NCBI RefSeq assembly: GCF_030253575.1
Contig: NC_080560.1
Coordinates: forward strand, 38,859,001 to 38,923,000
Reading direction: 5' to 3'
DNA from: Rhododendron vialii
Taxonomy: Eukaryota; Streptophyta; Magnoliopsida; Ericales; Ericaceae
Length of the DNA: 64,000 bases
This document shows, piece by piece, positions 34,850 through 45,440 of the stretch. The notes beneath the pieces were generated by a model, which ran no database searches, had not been told where the DNA came from, and saw only the letters and a list, made by a program, of their open reading frames with translations. Numbering within the stretch: position 1 is the stretch's first letter; each line of letters opens with the position of its first letter. The translations under genes and the position numbers were made by a program.

Positions 34850-36800
34850 ACGCTGCAAAGAAACCACATTTTCATCTACAAAGTTCCAGACTAAAATAAT
34901 ATGACCGGAGTAATTTTGGCATCTATACTTAGCCTAGGTAAATTGGAGTGGTGCACGTATAGGAATGTTCAAAAGAAACAAACGGAATGCCCGAAAGAAA
35001 AAGAAAAAAGGAGAGAGAGAATAAGTAACGATATTGAGAAAATTGCTTACATAAAACACAAGCAATTTATATCAATAGATTTCTGATAATAAACACAAGC
35101 TCTTTATTCCCCTTCTTTTCTGAAAACCCCCAATATTGTTCGCCCACTGGGCAGCCGACAGACGAAAATAGAGAAAAAATAACCAGGTGATTGGATTTCG
35201 CAAACAGGTGATGCGGTCATACAAAGAGGTTATGGGTATTTGGTAATTTCATATGGTTGGAAGTTATGGCCTCATGGATTGGATGTTTCCAAGGCCCAAG
35301 CTTTAATTTTGGCAAATGTTGGATGACATAGGGCAACTTGGGATATTTGTTAGACATGGACCGAATTTTTAGAAACATCTTTTGGGTTTTAGTCAAGTCA
35401 AAATGTCTTTATTTAATTTCTAGTCCATGTCTTTAGATGATGTCAAAGAGTCCATTAGTTGATCAAGGAGTCATCATGCCATTAATGATGTCAAAGAGTC
35501 CATTGGTTGATCAAAGAGTCTTTTGCACTTTGTTCTTTCACAAGTTTTGACAAAAAAAATTACTCTTTGTACGATTCTCAATAAATTTCTTTATCTTTCT
35601 TCATTCATTACATCTTATCTCAAAACTCCAAACCAAAGAGTCATTACCACTCATTAATGCAAGAGTCCATTAGTTGATTAAAGAGTCATTTGATCTTACA
35701 TGTCATGAATGCAGTAAAAAAGTCATTGTTTAATGTGTCTTGGGAAGCCTAAAGTTAGTTGAAAGTTATTTATTTTGGAAAGTTCTAGAGTTAAGTTGAA
35801 ATAGGTATAAATAAAATTACAAACCTTATGGCAAACCAAATCGAGCGATAATAAAAACTGAGTAGCTCAAGCTCTTAGATTGTGTGAAAGCACGTCGTTT
35901 CTTTCGTGTGATGTTAAAGAGCCCCTTGGTGTGATACCTTGGGTTAAGGTGTGATACCTACATCTATCCTTCTCTAAGAGCATGTTTAGCAGATGAGCTA
36001 ATATGCCTTTTTGAGCTATTATACCGAAAGAAAACCAAAAAACCAAGTAACAGCAGCTAAGGTAAACCCCAAGCTAAAATGACTTTTATGAAATGGCTAG
36101 GTGTTAATACCTTAGCACTGTTCATCACCTACTCTTTAAACAATTAATTTTTCTCTCCTCTTCTATCACCAAAGCATTGTCCTCTTCTCTCTCACTCCCT
36201 CCCTCCCTCCCTCTAAAAGTAATAATATTTTAATAAAAAATAGGTTAAATAGATAGCGTTGGTGTAGTGTTAAAAGAGATGTGAGTAAGTAAAATGAAAA
36301 ATATGCACTGTTTGCGAGTTTTATTAGCTAATACCTGGTGTACATGCTCTAAAACTTCCTATTCTTCTCCTTACAAATTACTATTCGCAACCCAAAACAA
36401 CCCTTTTCCTTCATGTTTGAGCATCCTTAACCAAATTCCGAATCTTGTCCTGCATCAATTTTGGTAACAATCCATTTCCTTTGTATTTGAGCCTTAACCT
36501 ATTTCAAATTCCATCCTGCATCAATTTTGGTATCTTACGGTTTTTTCACTATGTTTTCACAAAGTGAGAGATCCTATGCACCATAATATACCTTGAGCTG
36601 TTGGATAAAAGTTTCAGATTTTGATGAAAGAAATTATCGTAGATTGTTCTCCAATTGGCTTGATCAATAGAGGATTTTTTTGAAGTTCATGAGATTACGA
36701 ATCGAAGAATAAGATTCGCGAAAATTAAACTTGTTGGCTTGGCACGAATGTGATAGTATGGTCTTGAAGATCATATTAGCCACTGATAAACACATGGCGA
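34850..36800. repeat. Repeat-rich stretch with LTR-like repeat (partner 38030-38375)
   Basis: 35640-35980 matches 38030-38375 in direct orientation: ATTAGTTGAT...AGAGTCATTTG, AAAGTTAGTT.AAAGTTA, AACCTTATGGCAAA and GTGATACCT. The phrase CAAAGAGTCCATTRGTTGAT is locally repeated several times at 35.4-35.7 kb. No gene seen. Confidence 0.5.
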
Positions 36801-36810
36801 GGGATTAAAG

Positions 36811-37205
36811 CTAAGAGTATCCACAATGCTATAATCAAAAGTAAAAAGGTTTTTAAAGTTAAAAATGTTGGTGCAAACTATGGCTCACAATGCTACAATC
36901 AAACTTAACAACCTCCTTAGAAATAATCAAATTTTGAGCTTCGGATAACCAAAACTAGCAACCTTTTGACAATAACCAAATTTAATATTTTCGGAAAAAT
37001 ATATTTTACTAAATAAAATTTGTTTTTTTTTCAAAAACAGTTTTTTAAAACTAGTTTTTAAGTTTCAAAAAGTATTTTCTATTTCTAGTGAATAGTTTTT
37101 ATTAGTTTCAAAACTATTTTCTATTGTTCACAGTTTTTAATTTTTTTGTAGTTTGAAAAGATGATGTGACAAGTTTTGATTATCCAATTTTGATTATAGC
37201 CTTCC
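36811..37205. mobile_element. MITE, 'gagcatccacaatg' family, right end worn
   Basis: The left end AAGAGTATCCACAATGCTAT and the internal ATGGCTCACAATG, CAAACTTA and AACCAAAACTAGCAACC are shared with the elements at 47.48 and 47.23 kb. The right end keeps TTTTGATTATA but not the terminal inverse. Confidence 0.55.
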
Positions 37206-38394
37206 CATGATAATGTGAAGGATTGTCTTCTAAAGGTTTGTGAGCAGCGCGTTAATTCCAGACCTATTAGCAACGTGTTTGAATACTGTATGCAAAGACT
37301 TGAGGCCATTAACACTCATAATAGAGTCATGGAAAGCTCAAGCTCATACCTAAACATTGCTAGAATCCACACCGATGTTAAGCCCACTATAAAACTGCCA
37401 CAACCAAAGCAAGCTAGAGTGAAGCATGTGCAAATCTTCCCAAGGTGGAAGAAAGTTAGATTTTGAAGGCTCAAAATGCTCCAATCTTTGAAGTCAAAGC
37501 CTTGCAAGAGGTTGCCAATACTGTTGCTAAAGTGGCTAGGGTTAAGGATTGCAATATATATCGAACCGATGGGTACCTTAACCGAACCACTCTCTTTTCC
37601 CCGAACAATAATCGTTTTTTCCTCGTTGGTATAACTACGGTAGAGACCATGGATTACCGATTAGGTATTGGTTTGGTTATGGTTTTGTTGTTACCTAAAT
37701 CGACAGCAGAACAGAAGTAGTATCTGTGTAAAAGATGATCATGGGTATAGGGCTTACGTGTAGAATCTGTACAAAACAATTTCCCCCCAAAATTAAATTC
37801 TTACTTAAACAGCACCTGCACTTTCACCATTAACTATTATCAGCCCAAATACAAATCAAAATCACAGGTGTCATAACCACAAACAAGCTCAAGAAGCTGA
37901 GCGGAATCAACATTAATAGGGGAAGAATTAGATCTAGAGGGCTAGTTTCATTTTGTATCATGTTGTTAATCTTATTGTTGGACTAATTCCATTTCCATGG
38001 TTTCATGTGTCTCATTTGATTTTTCCATGTCATTAATGTAGTGAAATTGTGCATTAGTTGATCAAGAGTCATTTGGTTTTTCCAAACCATTAATGCAGTA
38101 AAAGAGTATATAGTCAATGTGTCTTTTGGAGTCTAAAGTTAGTTCAAAGTTATTTATTTTGAGAAGTTCCAGAGTCAAGTTAAAATGAGTAAAACTAAGA
38201 AAATAAGATTGTAAACCTTATGGCAAAGCATATCATAATGAGTGATAATAAAAATTTAGTAGCTTTCAAGCTCTTAGATAGAGCGATGCAGTTGTTTCTT
38301 TGGTGTAATGCTAAAGAGTCCTTTGGTGTGTTGCCTTGGATTTTTAGGTGTGATACATCTACCCTTCTCTAACCCTTCCTAACTAAAGCAAAAT

Positions 38395-39886
38395 GAAAAG
38401 ATTATATTATTTAAAAAAAGAATATAAAGTTCCCCTTATTTTTGTTTTATTTATTTTGTTAAGAATCTTGCAATTATAGAAATAAGTGTCTACATTATTT
38501 AGTTTTTCAATTTAGTTTATTTAGTTTTCTTTTAAGAATTATTTGATCAAGAAGACTCGATTCTAACTTTGGTAGTTTCCTTTTTCTTATTTCCTAGTGT
38601 GTAGGGTTTCTCCTACTATAAATTGATTTGTAAGATTTAGGGCTATTCAGTTTTATAAAGAATATTCTCTTTTATGCCAAATTCTTGTTTGATGCCTTTA
38701 TTCCTGGCTTTGACTAAACGGGTTTAGAGAAAGATTTAGATCTCCGGGTATTCGTTACGAATCAACGGATTTTGGACTCGATTTAGTGGACTCGATTCTG
38801 GATCATAGCGCAACAAGGAGTTTGTGATGGTCGTTATGCTATTGCCAAAGATGTGAACAAAGGTGATGAGGCTGCACGGGTGCACAACTAGGAGTATGGT
38901 TTCAACAGATTGAGGATACCCATGAAGCGTTGGTCAAGAGAGCCGCCTTGATCATTAATAATCAATCTCACTACTACCCATTGAGTTCGTGCTCCGTCAT
39001 TGAGGAGGCTACAGTTCGGTGGCTTTTCACATCCAAAGTTATTCCAGATCCAATTGTGGATTGGAGTAAGCCGCCTATTTTTTATGAGGAACCATTCAGT
39101 GATGTGAAGTATGGGATTGTTTTGCGTAAAGATGATCATCTGCATTTCGTGTTGGATACTACAATTTCGGTGCCGTTGCAACTGGAATTTAAAGTTTCAT
39201 CTAGAAGTAACCCAACATTCACGTGGTTAGGTGTTCAAATATTTGGACTCTGCAAGGAACAAAGTGAAAACATAGTTCACGGCGATTTTATGGGATTCAC
39301 TAATATTCCACCTTTTGCATTTGAAGACTCCTTGTTAAAATTCAAGTTCGAGAAGATCAACTTAAAGTATAAAATTGATGCAAACAAGTTTCAACGAGCA
39401 AGATTATTTGAGGTAATTGAAACTCAAGGACGAATTTTCTCAAGCCCGAGAGAATGATACAGAATTAAAAGATTATATTATTTAAAAAAAGAATATAAAG
39501 TTCTTTATTTTTGTTTTATTTATTTTGTTAGGAATCTTGCAATTATAGAAATAAGTGTCTACATTATTTAATTTTTCAATTTAGTTTATTTTGTTTCCTT
39601 TTTAAGAATTATTTGATCAAGAAGACTCGATTCTAACTTTGGTAGTTTCCTTTTTCTTATTTCCTAGTGTGTAGGGTTTCTCCTACTATAAAATGAATTG
39701 TAAGCTTTAGGGCTATTCAGTTTTTGATGATTAATGAAATTATAAAGGGTGTTTTCTTTTATGCGAATTTGGTATTCTACGAAATCAACAAAGTGTTTGA
39801 TGCCTTCATTCTTAGGTATTCTTTGACTAAATTTCGATCTCCGGGTATTCATTACGAATCAACGGATTTTGAACTTGATTTAGTGG
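38395..39886 (+). mobile_element. Element bounded by about 400-bp LTR-like direct repeats
   Basis: 38395-38790 and 39467-39886 are direct copies over about 400 bp (AAAAGATTATATTATTTAAA start; CAAGAAGACTCGATTCTAAC; CTACTATAAA TATA-like motif; end ATCAACGGATTTTG). The spacing is about 680 bp. Canonical TG...CA termini, a primer site and a polypurine tract were not identified, so it may be a reduced or worn LTR element. The TATA-like motif inside each repeat suits an LTR. Confidence 0.5.
38870..39457 (+). CDS. Unidentified open frame between the LTR-like repeats
   Basis: A continuous frame of 195 codons from just after a TGA (38867-38869) to TGA at 39455-39457. It includes QLGVWFQQIEDTHEALVKRA and later DPIVDWSKPPIFYEEPFSDV. 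The first ATG in frame is late, so the true start may lie upstream across a frameshift: the other frame reads QGVCDGRYAIAKDVNKGDEA just before it. I recognise no reverse transcriptase, protease or nucleocapsid motif. It could be a gag-like or captured host sequence. Confidence 0.35.
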   Translation, partial: GCTGAQLGVWFQQIEDTHEALVKRAALIINNQSHYYPLSSCSVIEEATVRWLFTSKVIPDPIVDWSKPPIFYEEPFSDVKYGIVLRKDDHLHFVLDTTISVPLQLEFKVSSRSNPTFTWLGVQIFGLCKEQSENIVHGDFMGFTNIPPFAFEDSLLKFKFEKINLKYKIDANKFQRARLFEVIETQGRIFSSPRE

Positions 39887-39899
39887 TTTCGTGTTTCAT

Positions 39900-41320
39900 T
39901 AGCTTCCCTGCATCACTATCCTTCTTACAAATTACTATTCACTATTCGTAGCCCCAAAACAACCCCTTTCCTTCATGTTTGGGCATCCTTAACCCAATTC
40001 CAAATCACGTCCTAGTGTCCTACATCAACGAGGGGCCAAACTATGAGAAGTAAGCACAAGTGCCATCGTTCAAAATTATACTCAAAATTATCAAGATCTA
40101 TTCTTGAAAATATTGTTTGAACTACCAATTGGTTATGTTAACTTGAAGTATTCATATCAAAGAAAAAATCGAAACTACGCTGGCTAAGTTGGGGCCTTGG
40201 CCTCCTCCTAGCCCACAAGTAGTTTCGTCATTGATAGCCAGAACGAAAAAAGTATCAGAGAAAGAGCGAGAGAGTCTATACCAAGGAAAGTAGATTCCGA
40301 TTGCCGAGTTTAGTCAGTTAATCCAAGTCGTAGATCTACAGATCCTGCACCCACCAAAAATTGAGAGGAAAGGAAACGATGAATTTCTCAAAAGAATCTA
40401 AGGAGAGATTCGTGAGTAACTCACCAGCTAGGGCGATTACTGTGTTTCTGGCCGCTCTATCAAAGGATGCGATGAGAGAGACAATGAATAGGTTTGATTT
40501 TTGAACGGACAATAGGGATGGGCTGATGGCATTGTTTGTGATCTTAAAGTTGACCTTACGGTTTAGTTATTTTCCTAAATTTATTTTTGAACTTAAGCTC
40601 TACACCCTAAGGATTATTCTGTCATAATACATTATACTTAATTCAAAAAATAAGTACTTATTTTAGTTAGCTGAACGGGACCTTAAACTTATTTTTGAAC
40701 TTCAAATCTAGACTTGGCCACATCGTAATTGTGTTTGGGGAGGATAAGTAATAAGTTTAGACAAATAAGTTAAGGAGAGTGTATGTCCAAAACTTATTTG
40801 TAAATAAGATCTAAAATAAGATAAGATCCTAAATTAAGATCACAAGAATGCACCCAGATGTGCTTAGGCTACGTTCCTCTTACGTCTTTATAAAAAATAA
40901 ATATTTATTTTTAATTTTCAAACTTAAAAATAATGTATTTACGAAACTAATTTTTTTATTTTTTTCACCGTTCATAAGATTTCGATGAAATCTATTAAAC
41001 AAGATCCATAATGCACAAAAAATTATTTCAGTAAGTCTATCATTTTTAAGCTTAAAATTTAAAATTAAGTATTTATTTTTTAAGAAGAATCACCAGAACA
41101 CAGTCGAAGGTCTAATTTCAGGTAAGCCTAATCCCAACATTTTCAGTGATTTTTGCCCAAAGCCTCAAAATCCAAATTACCAAAGACCAAAGCAGACTAC
41201 AGACCACGCCACCAAAGGTCTCAGAACACGCTTACAGCTTGTATATATGATGCAAAAATGTATAATATATTTGTATAAGCTAGGGGGGAAAAACGTACAA
41301 ACCCATTAGACGATGAAATA
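39900..41320. other. Stretch without a supported gene
   Basis: On the minus strand a possible exon ends at 40433: GCGGCCAGAAACACAGTAAT...CTAGCTG|GTGAGT, reading AARNTVIALAG. A degraded copy with a 2-base loss lies at about 34100-34130. Both could be 5' exons of Deg-like genes, but no ATG or downstream partner fixes this. The rest is AT-rich with repeats of TTATTTTTGAACTT. Confidence 0.35.
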
Positions 41321-41324
41321 CGTG

Positions 41325-41576
41325 TTACGTGAAGAACCGAACGTTGACCCAGTCCAAAAACGAACGTTGACCCGGTCCAAATTTAAACCAGCGTCCCCGT
41401 TCAAGATCCGAACCGAAAACGTCCTCTTGAAGCCGATTTAGATCTGATGACGTGGCTCGAAGGCGGCTGTTGCAGAGGAGAAGAAGGTGAAGGTCTACAT
41501 CCCGGTGCCATCTCAGGCGATATATAGTTGTCCGTCTAGATCCAGACTCAAGCCAACGACGCATTTGTAGAGTCAT
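41325..41576 (-). CDS. Possible first exon or small ORF with its own promoter, unidentified
   Basis: The ATG at 41576 opens 83 codons rich in Arg, Leu and Trp, ending TAA at 41325, in DNA more GC-rich than its surroundings. A TATA box at 41769-41776 (minus) and a CT-rich leader of about 150 nt lie upstream. No domain recognised. The peptide composition is unusual enough that this may be a leader or non-coding exon. Confidence 0.25.
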   Translation of the reverse strand: MTLQMRRWLESGSRRTTIYRLRWHRDVDLHLLLLCNSRLRATSSDLNRLQEDVFGSDLERGRWFKFGPGQRSFLDWVNVRFFT

Positions 41577-41768
41577 GGAGGTCAGACAAGCTGCACGAGG
41601 CTCCCACAATCAAACTATGGATGAAAGTTATCGAGAAAGGATGAGATATAGAGAGATAGAGGGAGAGTTCTTGTAGATTTGTAGGGAGAGAATAATATAT
41701 GAGAAAGTTGGACTCCGGCAGGGAAGGGAAAGGAAGGGAAGGGAAGGGAAAGTTTGCAGAAGGAGGCG

Positions 41769-41776
41769 ATTATATA
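41769..41776 (-). promoter_or_regulatory. TATA box candidate
   Basis: CTATATAATCG on the minus strand, followed by a CCTTCC/TTCCCTT-rich leader of the kind common in plant promoters. It would drive the frame at 41325-41576. Confidence 0.4.
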
Positions 41777-42408
41777 GGATTATAGGGGGAGTAGATGAAC
41801 AATGGTTACGGCTGAGAATTGGTGGGCCCAACTGATTTATGCCGTACAAAAAATATTTCAAAAAATTTCATTTAGATTCTTTTTATATTCTTCCTACTTT
41901 CAACATTTTTTTTTCTATCTCTCTATTTATTATTCCTATTATTTTTTTAAAAAAATACAAAAACCAAACCAAACACAGCATTACTTTTTTAAAAATGTTT
42001 ACTAACTAGTTTAGATAAGTTGACAGAAAAAGATGTTTACCAAAGTGGACAATTTTAACCCTCATTTTTCCAACTAAAATAACAAATCTCCTCATTTTTC
42101 CAACTAATAACAAATCTCCCATACTAAGCCCTATTTCAGAAATTTTTTTAAAAAATAAGCAGTTTATTTTATATTTTTAAAATCAAAAATGATGTAAATA
42201 AAAAATATTTTTTTAATTTTTTTTTCATCGTATAAAAGATCTCATTGAGATCTTTCAAATAAAATTCATATTATATATTTTTAAATTTTAATAAATTTAT
42301 AATTTTTAAATTTAAAATTATCTTTTTGTAGAAATAAAAAAAAATTTACTTTCTGGAACGGACCCAAAGGCACCGATTTTAGATGTGGGTGATTTTTTCT
42401 CCAGTAAA

Positions 42409-42683
42409 GCTACTGGTACAGCGGGAGGTGCACAGCAGCCGCGCACAGATCGCTTTTGCGCCCGTCTCGAGTCCCGCAAAGATGATCGAAGCCGTAATTT
42501 TGAAGCAAAGTTGGATGATTCGTAAACACCCTTCCCGATATCGGATTGAGATGATTTTTTACAGTGACCCTAAACGAAGTATTTTGAACAAAATGAACGG
42601 CTCCGATCATCTTTGCGGGATCCGAGACAGGCGCAAAAGCGATTTGTGCGCGACTGCTGTGCACCTCCTGCTGTACCAGTAGC
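42409..42683. mobile_element. Foldback element with GC-rich arms
   Basis: The arms of about 85 bp (GCTACTGGTACAGCGGGAGG..., GATCGCTTTTGCGCCCGTCT, CGCAAAGATGATCG) pair with their inverse to GTACCAGTAGC at 42683. It reads as two mirror-image open frames on opposite strands, which are by-products of the palindrome. Confidence 0.75.
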
Positions 42684-43749
42684 AGCGTTCTTTTTTCTCC
42701 AACCTGTCATTTTGCTTTTAGGATAGGATACGTACAAACTATTCTCTTCCACTTTTCTACTTTACTTTCCACTGCTTTCTCTTTTAACCTACCTCCCATT
42801 TTCACCTTGAAGGAGAACTGGGGAGATTTTTTGAAGGTGAGTTTTGTCTCTATTTTAGAGTTTTTTTTTTTTGGGAATTTATATAATGCCGAGACACGTT
42901 TTTTTTGGTTAATCTAAAATCTTCCGTTGTTTTTTATTTGATAATCAGGTGTTCGGGTTATCTTATGCACAAGTCAACTAATTTTAGAAGATCATAAATT
43001 CATCGTGCACTAGCAGGATCCCACTTGAAGTTGGAGTAAATAATTCGTATGTACGAACTCCAATAGAGTTAATAACACCTAAAAGGTTTGAACCTTGAGT
43101 TTTTGAAGGAAAGAAATCTCTAACTCCTTCGCCTTGATCACCAGCTAGAAATATTCCCTTGTTCCTATTTTTAGTCTTGGGCTTCATTAATTTTTCGTTT
43201 AATTTTGTAACAAAAAATTAAACAAAGAATTGATCAAGTTCTTATAGATATCTAACTTAGCTAACTTTAACAGGGATTCCACAAAATGTAGCTACCATAA
43301 TGATATTCATCTCTACAAGAGGAATCGAAAAAGTAAAATGTTTTTACTTTTACCAAAATATTTTGGGAATATCTACTTTTCAGCAAAAAAGTAAAAAAAA
43401 ATTACTAGCTTTTTCGGCTTAAAATTGAATAAAAAATGTTTAGGTAAAAATATAAATTACTTTTTTTGATTTCTCTCGTTAAGACGAATCAAATTTACAA
43501 AAGGTTGACGCAAAATTAATGAGCTCGTTTTTGTAATAAGGACAAAATCTAAAAAAAAATGTTAAAAATTAGGCAGAACTTAGCCTATTTTCCTTTTGAT
43601 GCAGCGCACTTTGTTCGAGAAAAAAATGTGGTGGTATCAATTACGCAAATAAAAATTGTAGGAAATTGATATTCGCGCTCCACTTTTCACTGATAGTGCT
43701 TCACTTTGAACATGAAGTTACTAAAATAAAGTGTAGCGTCATTAATAAA

Positions 43750-43922
43750 AGAGAATAAATTCTTTACACCGCCGGTGTAAACATTTGTTTCCTCTAAATC
43801 AATTGCATTGCATCACGTCGTCATGTTTTATTACTTGGGACAACTATTTTGACACGTGTCGCAATACAATTAATTTGGAGGAAACAAATATTTATACCGA
43901 CGGTGTAAAGAATTTATTCTCT
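43750..43922. mobile_element. MITE with 7-bp target duplication, nested in another inverted repeat
   Basis: The 173-bp element has ends AGAGAATAAATTCTTTACAC and GTGTAAAGAATTTATTCTCT, flanked by TAATAAA on both sides (43743-43749, 43923-43929). Outside it, GATATTCGCGCTCCACTTTT (about 43673) pairs with TAGTGGAGTGCAAATATC (about 43931), indicating an older host element. Confidence 0.8.
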
Positions 43923-44093
43923 TAATAAATAGTGGAGTGCAAATATCAAATTCCAAAGAGTAAAAGGGGTTGTTTTCTGACTTACGGAGAGTTTCAACAT
44001 GAATGCTAAATAAGGGTAAATTTGGAACAAAAAATTGGTAGACGGATAATGAATACTTTACGAAGTTAGCAGTCAGAATGGAATGTACGGTGG

Positions 44094-44540
44094 TAGGCCT
44101 GTCAACGGACCGGATTCGATCTGGATTCGATCCGAAAAATTCGATCCGGATCCGGATCCGAATCCAATAACATCGATCCGATAATCCGAATCCGGTAATT
44201 CAATACGGATCCGGATCGGATTAAATCCGTTATCAATCCGAATCCGAACTTTATTTTTTTTAAAATTTTCAATTTTTTTTTAAAAAAATAGTAAAATTTT
44301 TATTTTGAAAAAAAAATGTTTAAGAAGTTGTATTTTTATTTTTATTTTAAATTTTAAATTTTTTTTCGGAAAATAATTTTTTTTTGAAGAAAAAAAATTG
44401 TATTTTTTTGAAAAAAAAAAATTTTTTTGCTAAAATTTTTGAAGTAAAAAAAGTTTCCGGATCGGATTCGAATCCGAATTACAACTATCGAATTTGAGTC
44501 TTATCGAATTCGGATCGGATCCGGCCCATTAACAGGTCTA
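44094..44540. mobile_element. Motif-rich inverted-repeat element (ATCCGG / CCGGAT)
   Basis: The ends TAGGCCTGTCAACGG and CCATTAACAGGTCTA are inverse. GGATCCGG, AATCCGAATCCG and CGGATCGGAT motifs crowd both arms, with an A/T-only core between. Same architecture as the elements at 13.5 and 33.6 kb but with a different motif. Confidence 0.65.
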
Positions 44541-45440
44541 TACGTTGGTGTCGATTAAATAGAGTCAATTCTTAGCATTCGCCTATTAGACGGACCGTTG
44601 TTCTATTATCATGCTACTTGCGGAGGAAAGCAGAGTTTGAAGCGATTGAGGTATCAGACGGACGACTAGGTTACATATTTATGAGGCCCCCCCCCCCCCA
44701 CCCCAAGAAAACCGTTGTTGATGTGTACCAGAGTTTGTAGATGGAAAATTTTAATACCACATTCATTTATGCATATATTTATATGTTTATGCTCATAATA
44801 AAGTTGGGGCCCATACACATTGATTGTAGTGTGTGTGGGCCCTACTCTTATTGTGATTGTTGGTGTGTAAATTGGTGTGGTGGTAGAATGATTGGTTTGT
44901 AGATTTTATTTGTAGATAGAAAGTTGTTAGGTGTTTTGACAGTAGACAAGTTATTGAAAAATGTCAAATTATTTTCGGTAGTAAATAGTTGTTGATGTGT
45001 TTCTAAGTAGAGTTATAGTAGCAAAAAAAGTTGTTGACAATTTTTTTATTAGTGGAAACAAGATGGTAAATGCTGAAATTTTTTTATTAGTAGAAACAAG
45101 ATGATAAAATGTGTTAAGTTCTTGGTGTTTTTTATTAGTGTAAACACCCCCAATAAAAACAAGGCAACTCAGTGTGCGACAATCGACAAAACGTTGGACA
45201 ATATTGAAAAATGATTTTTTGGGATCTTAAGGAGCAAAATTTTGATTATAAGAGCCTTAAAGACAAAATTTAATGATATCTTTTAGAATAATAAAATCTT
45301 CGTACTGATTTAAACAGATTAAAAATTAGAATACTTAATTTTTTAACTATATTTTTTATTAAATATATAACCAATTCAAAAATATTAAGCGCTCCAATTT
45401 TCAATCCGTTTGAATGAGTACGGAGATCTTACTATTCTAA

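Noticed and set aside
36811..37720. Frames at 37.2-37.7 kb (e.g. RPISNVFEYCMQRLEAINTH) as a gene
   Set aside because: They begin at a worn MITE boundary, have no start or splice sites, and match no family that I can name.
42409..42683. Two overlapping 80-100 codon frames on opposite strands with nearly the same protein sequence
   Set aside because: They are mirror images produced by a palindrome (foldback element), not two genes.
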